A DNA stretch of 36,014 nt, taken from positions 1 through 36,014 of the forward strand of contig CAVXZG010000011.1 in NCBI GenBank assembly GCA_963766375.1. Reading direction: 5' to 3'. This document shows positions 8,469 through 16,389 of this stretch, piece after piece. Position 1 is the stretch's first letter, and the number at the start of each line of letters is the position of its first letter. This DNA is from AC-32 sp963766375. Lineage in GTDB: Bacteria > Actinomycetota > Thermoleophilia > Gaiellales > Gaiellaceae. The notes below the pieces were generated by a model, which saw only the letters and a program-made list of their open reading frames with translations, searched no databases and was not told the origin of the DNA. The position numbers and the translations under genes were made by a program.

Positions 8469-9233
8469 ATGAGCTTCGCTGTCGCGCCCGACGCGTACGA
8501 CCGGTTCATGGGCAGGTACTCGGTGCCGCTTGCTCCGCAGCTCGCCGACTTCGCGTCGGTCGACTCGGCCGGCCAGCGCGTGCTCGACGTCGGCTGCGGG
8601 CCGGGCGCGCTCACGACCGAGCTGGTCAAGCGGCTCGGGCCGGCGGCCGTGTCCGCTGTGGATCCTTCGGAACCCTTCGTCGCAGCGGCTCGCGAGCGCC
8701 ACCCCGGGGTGAGCGTGCAACGTGCTGCTGCGGAGGACCTGCCGTTCGAGGACGAGGAGTTCGACGCGGCTCTGGCGCAACTCGTCGTCCACTTCATGGC
8801 AGACCCCGTGGCGGGACTGCGCGAGATGGCGCGCGTGACCCGCGAGGGCGGCGTCGTGGCCGCGTGCGTCTGGGATCACGCGGGTGGCAAGGGGCCGTTG
8901 AGCGTGTTCTGGGAGGCGGCGCGACAGGTCGATCGCGGAGGTCGAGGACGAGTCGGAGCTTGCAGGAGCCCGCGAGGGCCACCTCGCCGAGTTGCTTCGG
9001 GGCGGCCGGGCTGCGCGAGATCGAGGACGAGCGTCCTGTCGGTAAGCGTTAGCACGAGAGCTTCGAGGAGTGGTGGCAGCTGTTCGAGCTCGGCGTTGGG
9101 CCGGCGGGCGCCTTCGTGGCCGGCCTCGACGAGCAGCGGCGAGCCGAGCTCCGCGAGCGTCTGCCGCGGGCTGCTGCCGGAGGCCCCGTTCGTCATGACG
9201 GGGCTGGCCTGGTCGGCACGAGGCCTCGTCTAA
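8469..9233 (+). CDS. Class I SAM-dependent methyltransferase (four or more indels after 8920)
   Basis: The first 150 residues are intact: AYDRFMGRYSVPLAPQLADF, motif I VLDVGCGPGALTTEL, the acidic SAVDPSEPF, and AAEDLPFEDEEFDAALAQLV, a Methyltransf_11 domain. From 8920 to 9170 the frame changes repeatedly. The pieces VEDESELAGAREGHLAELL, GLREIEDER, FEEWWQLFELGVGPAGAF and CRGLLPEAPFVMTGLAWSA lie in successive frames and join into one normal C terminus ending at TAA 9233. So many single-base errors in 250 nt, with coding sense kept, indicate poor local sequence quality rather than a dead gene. The substrate is unknown. Confidence 0.8.
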   Translation: MSFAVAPDAYDRFMGRYSVPLAPQLADFASVDSAGQRVLDVGCGPGALTTELVKRLGPAAVSAVDPSEPFVAAARERHPGVSVQRAAAEDLPFEDEEFDAALAQLVVHFMADPVAGLREMARVTREGGVVAACVWDHAGGKGPLSVFWEAARQVDRGGRGRVGACRSPRGPPRRVASGRPGCARSRTSVLSVSVSTRASRSGGSCSSSALGRRAPSWPASTSSGEPSSASVCRGLLPEAPFVMTGLAWSARGLV

Positions 9234-9245
9234 GGGGTCAGTGAT

Positions 9246-9845
9246 CTAGTGCGCGTCGAAGCCGATGTGGGCCGACGCGCGGTCCTGCAGGTGGTCGGCC
9301 TGCGGAAGAGTCGCGGTCGCGAGCACCGCGCCGGCTAGCACAGCGCTCGCAACGAGAGCGACGCGCATCGAGGTCCCGGGGATCCGCGCCCGCAGGAGAC
9401 GCGGCAGCTTCGAGACGTGCGCCAGGACGTGCAGGCCGGTGGCGCCGACCCAGACGAGGAAGCTCGCCTTGTGCAAGCCGACGACGGTGCCGTGCGTCTG
9501 CCCGAGAACGAGCAGCGCGACGCCCGTCCCGAAGACCACGAGCGTCGAGACGACGATTACCGGCGCAACTACCGCACGAAGCGCGAGGTGGGGTGGGCCG
9601 CGCCGCACGTACTCCTCGCCGTTGCGGTAGTAGCGCAAGAACCGCCAGCCGGTGCTCGCGACTTTCAACGCCAGGACGGGGATCAGGAGCATCCCCACGA
9701 AGGCGTGCACGGTCAGGAGCGAGGTCAGCCGGAGGAGGGTGGCGCCCTCGATCGCAAGCAGCAACAGCAGCACGGCCGCAATCACGGCGGTGAGTTGCTC
9801 GTTGCCGGCGCTTCCTCCCATGAACAGTCGCTTGATGCGATCCAT
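9246..9845 (-). CDS. Five-helix membrane protein, cytochrome b561-like
   Basis: The 199-residue protein has about five transmembrane helices: 18-38, 43-62, 88-110, 118-140 and 156-178. His residues sit at suitable places for haem ligation: H47 in LLTVHAFVGMLL, then GLHKASFLVWVGATGLHVLA with a further His in LAHV. This looks like the helix-His pattern of b561/DUF4405-type membrane cytochromes, but no exact family signature is certain. The C terminus is His/Asp rich and extracytoplasmic or cytosolic depending on topology. Its start follows TATCTT by 8 nt, divergent from the cupin gene. Haem content is inference. Confidence 0.7.
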   Translation of the reverse strand: MDRIKRLFMGGSAGNEQLTAVIAAVLLLLLAIEGATLLRLTSLLTVHAFVGMLLIPVLALKVASTGWRFLRYYRNGEEYVRRGPPHLALRAVVAPVIVVSTLVVFGTGVALLVLGQTHGTVVGLHKASFLVWVGATGLHVLAHVSKLPRLLRARIPGTSMRVALVASAVLAGAVLATATLPQADHLQDRASAHIGFDAH

Positions 9846-9853
9846 TGCTCCGC

Positions 9854-9876
9854 AAGATAGCCCGACCTGGCAGGAT
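9854..9876. promoter_or_regulatory. Divergent -10-like boxes between the membrane protein and cupin genes
   Basis: TATCTT (minus, 9859 to 9854) is 8 nt before ATG 9845, and CAGGAT (plus, 9871-9876) is 8 nt before ATG 9885. The whole divergent gap is 39 nt and has no good Shine-Dalgarno sequence for either gene. Confidence 0.4.
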
Positions 9877-9884
9877 CACGAGCG

Positions 9885-10427
9885 ATGGTTCCCGAGGCGC
9901 CGCTAGAGCCGACCGAGAACGGGCTTGTCCCAAAGGGGGACGGCTGGTTCGTCCTCAACGCGCGTGACGTCGCCTGGCAAGCCGCAGAGGGGCGTGGCGC
10001 CTACGGGTCGTTCGAGGGTGAGCCCGAGTTCGGGCAGGTGGGGATCCACCTCGTCGCCCTCGAACCGGGCGACGCGATGGCGATGTACCACTGGGAGGCC
10101 GACCAGGAGGACTTCCTCGTGCTCGCCGGCGAGGCGCTGCTGATCGTCGAGGGCGAGGAGCGTCCGTTGCGGCAGTGGGACTTCGTGCACTGCCCGCCGG
10201 AGACGAAGCACGTGATCGTCGGCGCCGGAGACACCTCGTGCCTCGTGCTCGCGGTGGGCGCGCGCGACCGCTCGACCGGCCCGGACTGGGGCGGCTACAC
10301 CGTGGACGAGGCAGCGCAGCGGCACGGCGCAGGCGTCGAGCAGGACACGACCGATCCGACAGAGGCCTACGCGCGCGTCCCCAAGCGGGAACCGGCCGCC
10401 TACCGCGAGGGCTGGCTCCCCGACTAG
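9885..10427 (+). CDS. Cupin-domain protein
   Basis: In this 180-residue protein, residues 20-125 hold a single cupin barrel. Motif 1 is approximated by AMYHWEADQEDFLVLAGEAL (H, then E and D ligand candidates) and motif 2 by WDFVHCPPETKHVIVGAGD, with the metal-ligand His. The barrel is preceded by GWFVLNARDVAW and followed by a charged tail (RVPKREPAAYREGWLPD). It is probably a metal-binding small-molecule enzyme or sensor in the cytosol; the substrate is unknown. The GNAT gene starts 14 nt downstream on the same strand, so the two are probably co-transcribed. Confidence 0.88.
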   Translation: MVPEAPLEPTENGLVPKGDGWFVLNARDVAWQAAEGRGAYGSFEGEPEFGQVGIHLVALEPGDAMAMYHWEADQEDFLVLAGEALLIVEGEERPLRQWDFVHCPPETKHVIVGAGDTSCLVLAVGARDRSTGPDWGGYTVDEAAQRHGAGVEQDTTDPTEAYARVPKREPAAYREGWLPD

Positions 10428-10441
10428 ATCGTGCGGCCGCT

Positions 10442-11287
10442 GTGGACGTTCACCGCTACCAGGACACCGCCGAGTTCCTGCGGCACGCGGGTCAGTTCCT
10501 GGCGGCGCGCGAGGCCGAGCACAACCTGATCCTCGGGCTCTCCTCGCGTCTGAAGCAGGATCCGCTGGCCTTCGGCGAGGCTCCGTACCTGGCGGTCGTG
10601 AAAGAGGGCGAGCAGGTCGTTGCGGCGGCGCTGCGCACGCCGCCGCACAACCTCGTGCTCTCGCAGATCGACGACCATGCCGCGCTCGAACCGCTCTGCG
10701 CGGACGTGCTGCTCGCGTTCGGCTCCCTGCCGGGAGTGACCGGGCCGACCGAGGAGGCGGCACGCTTCGTCGAGCTCTGGCAAGCGGCGACCGGGGCGCG
10801 CGGCCGGCGGGCGATCGCCGAGCGAATCTTCCGAGCAGAGAGCGTCGAGCCGCCACAGGGCGTGGCCGGGCGAATGCGGCCCTACGCCGAGCCCGACCGC
10901 GAGCTCGCGTTGAGGTGGCTCGACGCCTTCGGCACCGAGGCGCTGCCGGACTCCCATCCGGGATCGGCGGCCGGCGCGCTCGCGCACCGTCTCGAGGATC
11001 CCGAGGGCGGGTACGTCTTCTGGGAGGACGGTGAGCCGGTCTGCATCGCCGGGTTCGGCGGCCCGACCCCGAACGGGATCCGGATCGGCCCGGTCTACAC
11101 GCCGCCCGAGCTGCGCGGCCGTGGCTACGGAAGCGCGCTGACGGCGGCCTTGACGCAGCAACTGCTCGACGGCGGCAGGCGGTTCTGCTTCCTCTTCACC
11201 GACCTTGCGAACCCGACCTCGAACAGCATCTACCAGCGCATCGGCTACCGGCCGGTCTCGGACGTCGACCTGTGGTCATTCGACTGA
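10442..11287 (+). CDS. GNAT family N-acetyltransferase
   Basis: GTG 10442 gives 281 residues. The N-terminal half (VDVHRYQDTAEFLRHAGQFL, then AEHNLILGLSSRLKQDP) matches the variant domain found in two-domain GNAT proteins. The C-terminal half contains GYVFWEDGEPVCIAGFGGPT and VYTPPELRGRGYGSALTAAL, the acetyl-CoA pyrophosphate-binding R-G-R-G-Y-G motif, then ANPTSNSIYQRIGYRPV. The acceptor is unknown. The frame is open upstream, but GTG 10442 follows the cupin stop closely and the homologous domain begins there. Its last 43 nt overlap the convergent P450 gene. Confidence 0.85.
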   Translation: MDVHRYQDTAEFLRHAGQFLAAREAEHNLILGLSSRLKQDPLAFGEAPYLAVVKEGEQVVAAALRTPPHNLVLSQIDDHAALEPLCADVLLAFGSLPGVTGPTEEAARFVELWQAATGARGRRAIAERIFRAESVEPPQGVAGRMRPYAEPDRELALRWLDAFGTEALPDSHPGSAAGALAHRLEDPEGGYVFWEDGEPVCIAGFGGPTPNGIRIGPVYTPPELRGRGYGSALTAALTQQLLDGGRRFCFLFTDLANPTSNSIYQRIGYRPVSDVDLWSFD

Positions 11288-12486
11288 AGCTTCACGTTCA
11301 CGCCTTCCAGACCCCAGATCACGAAGGCCGGGTTGCGGCGCGGTTCCTCGGCCAGCGTCAGGCCGGGCGCGCGTTCGACCAGCGTCCGTAGGCTCGCCTC
11401 CAGCTCGATGCGGGCCAGAGGCGCTCCGATGCAGACGTGGATGCCGCCGCCGAAGCCGATGTGCTCGGCCGCATTGGGTCGCGCGAGGTCGAAGCGCTCG
11501 GGATCGTCGAAGACCCGAGGATCGCGGTTGGCCGAGCCGAAGAGCAGCGAGAGCCTCTGTCCGCGCGGGATCGGCCGGCCGGCGACCTCGACGCCCTCCT
11601 CCAGCACCCAGCGCTCGAAGAGCTGGAGCGGGGGATCCCAGCGGATCAGCTCCTCGACCGCCGCAGCCGGAGACACCTCGCCAGTGAGGAGCCGCCGCCA
11701 CTCGTCGGGGTGGCGCATGAGAGCCCGCACGCCGTTGCCGAGGGTGTTCACGGTCGCTTCGTGGCCGGCGTTCAGGAGCACGATGATCGTGGAGACGATC
11801 TCGGCGTCGCTCAAGCCTTCGCCGTCCACACGCGCGTCGACGAGTGCGGTGACCATGTCCTCGCGCGGCTCGCGCCGCCGCGCCCCGATCAGCTCGAGCA
11901 CGTAGTCCCGGAAGTCGGCTGCGGCCTGCGTTGCAGCCGCGCCCTGCTCCTCGGTCGTGTCGAACTCGTACATCTTCACCATCGCGTGCGACCAGTCGAG
12001 GAGGTCGTGCTGCCGGTCGGTGGGCACGCCGAGCATGCGGCAGATCACGGCGATCGAATACGGCTGCGCGTAGTCGCGGAGCAGCTCCATCGCGCCGCGC
12101 TCCAGCTGGGGCTCGAGGATCTCGTGCGCCAGGGCCTCGGCCGGCGAGCGCAGGCTCTCGACGCTGCGGGGCGTGAACGCCGCCGCCACGAGTTTCCGGA
12201 TCCGCGTGTGCTCGGGCGGCTCGAGCCAGAGCAGGCTCCAGCGCTCCGAGTCCCAGAACGCTTGCCGGCGCGGGTCGAGCGGCTCGGCGCCGAACTCCTC
12301 CTCGCTACCCACGTGCCGGAAGTTGCGGCCGAGCCGCTTGTCGCGCAGGCAAGCGCGCACGTCCGCGTGCCGGGTCACGAACCAGCGGCCGAGCGTCTCC
12401 TCGTAGAAGACCGGCGTCTCCTCGCGCAGAGCGCTCAGCGTCGGGTAGGGGTCGGCGAGGAACCCCGCCTCGGTCGGGTCGAACAT
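11245..12486 (-). CDS. Cytochrome P450
   Basis: The 413-residue soluble bacterial P450 starts MFDPTEAGFLADPYPTLSAL. The I-helix oxygen-activation motif is LNAGHEATVNTLGNG, the ExxR pair is in AVEELIRWDP, the PERF-like segment is DDPERFDLARPNAAEHIGFG, and the haem loop is FGGGIHVCIGAPLAR with Cys352 as axial ligand. It resembles CYP107/CYP105-type actinobacterial enzymes; the substrate is unknown and no ferredoxin gene is adjacent. ATG 12486 is 9 nt after TAGCCT. The last 43 nt overlap the convergent GNAT gene, so the SNDHRSTSETGR tail is probably non-conserved. Confidence 0.95.
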   Translation of the reverse strand: MFDPTEAGFLADPYPTLSALREETPVFYEETLGRWFVTRHADVRACLRDKRLGRNFRHVGSEEEFGAEPLDPRRQAFWDSERWSLLWLEPPEHTRIRKLVAAAFTPRSVESLRSPAEALAHEILEPQLERGAMELLRDYAQPYSIAVICRMLGVPTDRQHDLLDWSHAMVKMYEFDTTEEQGAAATQAAADFRDYVLELIGARRREPREDMVTALVDARVDGEGLSDAEIVSTIIVLLNAGHEATVNTLGNGVRALMRHPDEWRRLLTGEVSPAAAVEELIRWDPPLQLFERWVLEEGVEVAGRPIPRGQRLSLLFGSANRDPRVFDDPERFDLARPNAAEHIGFGGGIHVCIGAPLARIELEASLRTLVERAPGLTLAEEPRRNPAFVIWGLEGVNVKLQSNDHRSTSETGR

Positions 12487-12495
12487 GCCGACGCG

Positions 12496-12501
12496 AGGCT
12501 A
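12496..12501 (-). promoter_or_regulatory. -10 box (TAGCCT) of the P450 gene
   Basis: TAGCCT on the minus strand lies 9 nt before ATG 12486, with no Shine-Dalgarno sequence between; inferred leaderless or near-leaderless promoter. Confidence 0.4.
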
Positions 12502-12568
12502 GCGTGGACGGCGTGCCTGCCAGCCGGACGCCGGCTTCGAAAACTTGCGGGCCCTCAGAGTGGTCCAA

Positions 12569-12614
12569 GGAGATACCAAACAGTATCCATCGGGACTACC
12601 CGTTGGTATCCTCC
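12569..12614. promoter_or_regulatory. Long inverted repeat over the ATPase promoter
   Basis: GGAG-ATACCAA (12569-12579) pairs with TTGGTAT-C-CTCC (12603-12614), one base bulged. Inside is a second perfect hairpin, CGGG-ACTA-CCCG (12591-12602). A direct repeat also runs through it: GTATCCATCGGGAC and GTATCCTCCGGGAC, differing by small changes. The right arm contains TATCCT (12607-12612), a good -10 box 9 nt before ATG 12622. The element could be an operator covering the promoter or a 5' RNA structure; the -10 inside the arm favours an operator. Confidence 0.5.
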
Positions 12615-12621
12615 GGGACCC

Positions 12622-13740
12622 ATGATCACGGACGTCAACCCGTTCGTCTACTCGCGGCCGATCTCTCCGGAGGAGATCGTCGACCGCGACGACGAGACCC
12701 AGCAACTGCTGAAGCACGCGGTCGGCGGCCACTACGTCCGCCTCTACGCGCCGCGCAAGTACGGCAAGACCAGCCTGCTGCGGCGGGCGCTCGCCGACGG
12801 CGAGAAGCAGGAGGGCCTCGTGCCGGTGCTGGTCGACCTCTACGGCGCCGTCTCGCTGGCCGACGTGGCCGTCCGTTTCGAGCGCGCCTATGCGAAGGAG
12901 TTGCGCGGCGCGATTCGTGGCCGTGTCGAGGAGTTCTTGCAGAAGACGGGTCTCGGGCTCTCGCTCGGCGCCTTCGGCATCAGCGCGAGGCTCCAGCTGG
13001 AGCCGAAGACCGACCCGCTTCCGGCGTTGCATGCGCTGCTCGACCTGCCGCTGCGCCTCGAGGAGTCCGGCGGCTTCCGCGCGTTCATCGCCCTCGACGA
13101 GTTCCAGGACATCGGCAAGGTGCCCTCGCTGGACGGGATCCTCAGGAGCCACATCCAGTTCCAGGGCGACGTCGCCTCGTACGTCTTCGCAGGCTCGGAG
13201 CCCGGGCTGATGAAGCAGCTCTTCGAGACCAAGGAGGCGCCCCTCTACGGGTCGGCGGTGCCGGTGCGCCTCGGGCGCCTGCGCGACGAGGACATCGCCG
13301 AGTACGTCGCGGCGCGGTTTCGCCAGAGCAAGCGCAACGTGGGGGAGGCGCTGAACCCGTTGCTGGCCTCGGCCAAGGGCCATCCGCAGCGGGCGATGCT
13401 GCTCGCGCATCGGCTCTGGGAGGAGGTCGAGCGCGGGGGCACGGCGACCCTGGACGACTGGGAGCGCGCGCACGGCGCCGCGCTCGACGAGCTCCAGCCC
13501 GAGTTCGAGGCGCAGTGGCGCGGCCTCGACACGTCGGAGCAGAAGACGATGCGCGCGGTCCTCGCCGGCGAGGGCTCTCCCTACCGGGCCGCCGTGCTGG
13601 AGCGGCTGGCTCTCACGAAGACAATGGCGCAGAAGGCGTTGCAGCGCCTGGCCGCGAGAGCCGAGGTCGAGGCAGAAGGTGGCAAGCAGGTCGTCGTCGA
13701 TCCGCTCTTCGCAGAGTGGATCGAGCGCCTCAGCGGCTAG
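12622..13740 (+). CDS. Lone archaeal-type AAA/STAND-like P-loop ATPase
   Basis: The 372-residue protein begins MITDVNPFVYSRPISPEEIV with DRDDETQQLL, the 'F..R..E...L' start of archaeal-type ATPases (ATPase_2/AAA_35 style). Walker A is APRKYGKTSLLRR (residues 43-55; the usual first Gly is Ala). Walker B is FRAFIALDEFQDI. YVFAGSEPGLMKQLFETKE is the sensor 1 region, followed by PVRLGRLRDEDIAEYVAARF. The C terminus is a winged-helix-like part (YRAAVLERLALTKTMAQKAL). Such ATPases act as NTP switches, sometimes in defence or mobile-element genes; the partner is unknown. It stands alone, behind an inverted-repeat promoter, and its stop overlaps the convergent phosphotransferase gene. Confidence 0.88.
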   Translation: MITDVNPFVYSRPISPEEIVDRDDETQQLLKHAVGGHYVRLYAPRKYGKTSLLRRALADGEKQEGLVPVLVDLYGAVSLADVAVRFERAYAKELRGAIRGRVEEFLQKTGLGLSLGAFGISARLQLEPKTDPLPALHALLDLPLRLEESGGFRAFIALDEFQDIGKVPSLDGILRSHIQFQGDVASYVFAGSEPGLMKQLFETKEAPLYGSAVPVRLGRLRDEDIAEYVAARFRQSKRNVGEALNPLLASAKGHPQRAMLLAHRLWEEVERGGTATLDDWERAHGAALDELQPEFEAQWRGLDTSEQKTMRAVLAGEGSPYRAAVLERLALTKTMAQKALQRLAARAEVEAEGGKQVVVDPLFAEWIERLSG

Positions 13741-14620
13741 CCCGCGCCAGCCCCTCGAGCGCCTCGCGCTTCACGTTCGGCAGATTCTCGGCGTGCGCGT
13801 AGAGCGCAAGTGCCGCGCAGAGCGAGAACGCAAGCACCCGCGCGCGCAGCAGCTGCTCGTCGGTAAGCGGTCCGTAGGCGTCGACGAACGCGGGACGCGC
13901 AGCCGCCGGCAGGAAGCTCCAGAGGAGCTGGAGGTCGATCGCCGGGTCGGAGCGGCAGAGGTCACCCCAGTCGATCACGCCTGTCACGCGGCGCCCCTCC
14001 ACGAGCACGTGGCGGAAATGCAGGTCGCCGTGGACGACGGACGGCAGCTCGGCGGGCGGAAGGCGCTCCGCGGTCTCGAGGATTCGCTCGACCCCCGCCG
14101 GCGCGCGCCAGACACCGAGCCGTGCGAGCTCGGCGAGGTCCCTCCGCGCCAGCGGCACCCGCTTGGTCATGTCTGCGCGCGAGTTCGCGTCCGCAGGCAG
14201 CAGCTCGTCCGGTTCCGTGTCATGCAGCGTCCGGAGGAAGCCCGCCAGCTGGAGCGCGACTTCGAGCCGTGCCTCGTCGTCGAGCTCCGCCTCGCAGCTC
14301 TCGCGCCCGGGCAGCAGCTCGCTGCCGAAGAACGGCCAGGGGTAGCCGTCCCCGGGCCGGCCGCGGAAGATCGGATCCGGGATCGGCAGCGGCAGGAGCG
14401 GCGCGAGCCTCGGCAGGAACGCGAGCTCGAGCTCGACCCCAGGAATCGCGATCTGCCGCCGCGGGAAGCGAAAGGCGTACCGCTCGTTCACGACCCAGAC
14501 CGCGTTGTCCCACCCCTCGGCCAAGGGGTGCAGGGATTCCACCGTCAGCTCCGGGAACTGCGCGAGGAGCCGGCGCGCGAGGCCTTCGTCCACGACGACT
14601 TCCGCGCTCCAGATCGGCAC
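13730..14620 (-). CDS. Aminoglycoside phosphotransferase (APH) family kinase
   Basis: This 296-residue APH-family protein starts MPIWSAEVVVDEGLARRLLA from GTG 14620. The nucleotide-binding N lobe has GWDNAVWVVNERYAFRFPRR. The catalytic loop is LPSVVHGDLHFRHVLVEGRR (HGDxxxxN-like, with His in the Asn position) and the Mg-binding motif is TGVIDWGDLCRSDPAIDL. The family phosphorylates antibiotics, homoserine, choline or other small alcohols; the substrate is not predictable and resistance should not be assumed. The Asn-to-His change in the loop (HFRHVL rather than HxxN) occurs in some relatives. It stands alone, with a TAGTCT box 6 nt before the start. Confidence 0.88.
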   Translation of the reverse strand: MPIWSAEVVVDEGLARRLLAQFPELTVESLHPLAEGWDNAVWVVNERYAFRFPRRQIAIPGVELELAFLPRLAPLLPLPIPDPIFRGRPGDGYPWPFFGSELLPGRESCEAELDDEARLEVALQLAGFLRTLHDTEPDELLPADANSRADMTKRVPLARRDLAELARLGVWRAPAGVERILETAERLPPAELPSVVHGDLHFRHVLVEGRRVTGVIDWGDLCRSDPAIDLQLLWSFLPAAARPAFVDAYGPLTDEQLLRARVLAFSLCAALALYAHAENLPNVKREALEGLARASR

Positions 14621-14626
14621 CGGCGG

Positions 14627-14632
14627 AGACTA
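14627..14632 (-). promoter_or_regulatory. -10 box (TAGTCT) of the phosphotransferase gene
   Basis: TAGTCT on the minus strand (14632 to 14627) is followed by the 6-nt spacer CCGCCG and then GTG 14620; inferred leaderless promoter. Confidence 0.5.
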
Positions 14633-14743
14633 GCCTGCGCGATCCCGAGCAGTTCGCCCACTCCTGGCACATCCTCGAGCAGTACCGCTAGCGCCGACCC
14701 TCTCGACGCGAGAGAATCCCGCGCGTCAATTCGAGAAGGGGGA

Positions 14744-16320
14744 ATGTTGGCGGATCAATCGCACGACAAGGATCGTCGCGCTCTCCATGCACTCGGGTAT
14801 GCGCAGGAGCTGCGGCGCACGATGTCGGGGTTCTCGAACTTCGCCATCTCGTTCACGATCATCTCGATCCTGTCGGGCACCCTGACGCTCTACTACCAGG
14901 GTCTCAACTACGGCGGCTTCGTCGAAGAGGCGTGGGGCTGGCCCCTCGTCTCGTTCTTCGTCCTGATCGTCGGGCTCGGGATGGCCGAGATCGCGTCGAA
15001 GTACCCGACCGCCGGTGGGCTCTACTACTGGTCGTCAAAGATGGGCGGCCCCGCCTGGGGCTGGTTCACAGGCTGGTTCAACCTGATCGGCCAGATCGCG
15101 ATCACGGCCGGCATCGACTACGGAGCCGCGACCTTCACGGATGCGCTGCTCCAGCTGCTCTGGCCCGGCACGTTCAAGGGGACCTCGCACGAGGTGATCT
15201 ACGTCTATGCGGTCATCCTCGCGCTGCACGCGACGATGAACATCTTCAGCGTCCAGCTGGTCGCGCTGCTGAACGACATCTCCGTCTGGTGGCACTGCCT
15301 CGGCGTGCTCATCATCGTGGGCTTCCTCGCCTTCAAGCCGGATCACCACCAGTCGGTCGGGAAGGTGTTCACGCACACGATCAACAACAGCGGCTGGGGG
15401 CACGGCTGGCTCTGGTTCGTGTTGCTCCTCGGCCTATTGCAGGCGCAGTACACCTACACCGGCTACGACGCCTCGGCCCACATGAGCGAGGAGACGAAAA
15501 ACGCCTCGCGCGCTGCCGCCCGAGGCATCGTCATGTCGATCGTGGTGTCTGCGATCTTCGGGTACATCCTGGCCCTCGCCGTCACCTTCGCGATCCAGGA
15601 CATCGCCTCCACCACCGGAGCGGGAACGTTCGCGGTGCAGCAGGTCTTCATCGAGTCGCTGGGGACGACGACCGCCAAGGTGATGCTCTTCATCACCGTG
15701 GGCGCGCAGTTCTACTGCGGCATGTCGTCGATCACCTCGGCCTCGCGGATGATGTACGCGTTCTCGCGTGACCGGGCCGTGCCGGGGCACCAGCTCTGGC
15801 GGAAGCTGAATGGGCAGCGGGTCCCGTACCTGGCCGCGATCGCAATCGCCGTGCTCGCGTTCTTCTGCGCCTTCCCGGCGTACTTCGGCACGAACGGCGC
15901 GATCGCCTACGCGGCGGTCACGTCGATCGCGACGATCGGCCTCTACATCGCCTACGCGATCCCGATCTACCTCCGGCTGAAGGCCGGCGACGCTTGGGAG
16001 CCCGGCGAGTGGAACCTCGGCCGCTACTACAAGGTGATCGGGTGGACGGCCGTGACCTGGGTGGCGGGCATCTCGATCCTGTTCATCCTGCCGACGAACC
16101 CCAACGGTGTCCCGTGGCAACGAGCAAGTTCCACTGGACCTCGTTCAACTACGCACCGGTCGCGGTGCTCGGGACGCTGCTGCTCGTCGGAAGCTGGTGG
16201 CTGCTGTCGGCGCGCAAGTGGTTCAAGGGCCCGATCGTGCAGGGCACCGAAGAGGAGCTGGCACGAATCGAGGCGCGGTACGGCGAGGGCGCGGAGGCCG
16301 AGCCTCTGCCTGCGTCGTAG
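14744..16320 (+). CDS. APC-family amino acid/amine permease (one frameshift near 16115)
   Basis: ATG 14744 follows AAGGGGG and gives MLADQSHDKDRRALHALGYA, then QELRRTMSGFSNFAISFTII, the helix 1 start typical of the ACT subgroup of APC permeases (GABA/choline/amine type). About twelve helices follow, including AEIASKYPTAGGLYYWSSKM, the conserved helix 2-3 loop. Near 16115 one base shifts the frame; the next frame continues KFHWTSFNYAPVAVLGTLLL, the last helix, and ends EAEPLPAS at 16320, for about 525 residues. It imports the substrate of the pathway encoded downstream, with 69 nt before the ligase gene. Expected substrates are putrescine, GABA or ethanolamine; inference from context. Confidence 0.88.
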
Positions 16321-16389
16321 ACTCGTACCAGGACTGGAAGGACGGAGGGAGCCGGTTCGCGCCGGCTCCCTCGTCTTCGGGAGAGGGCG

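Noticed and set aside
13730..14620. Aminoglycoside resistance gene
   Set aside because: The APH fold is shared by many kinases; no close match to a known resistance enzyme can be claimed by reading.
14638..14691. Short frame ending DPEQFAHSWHILEQYR before the permease gene
   Set aside because: It looks like the tail of a real protein, but no start or upstream coding sequence supports it, and it overlaps the promoter of the divergent phosphotransferase gene.
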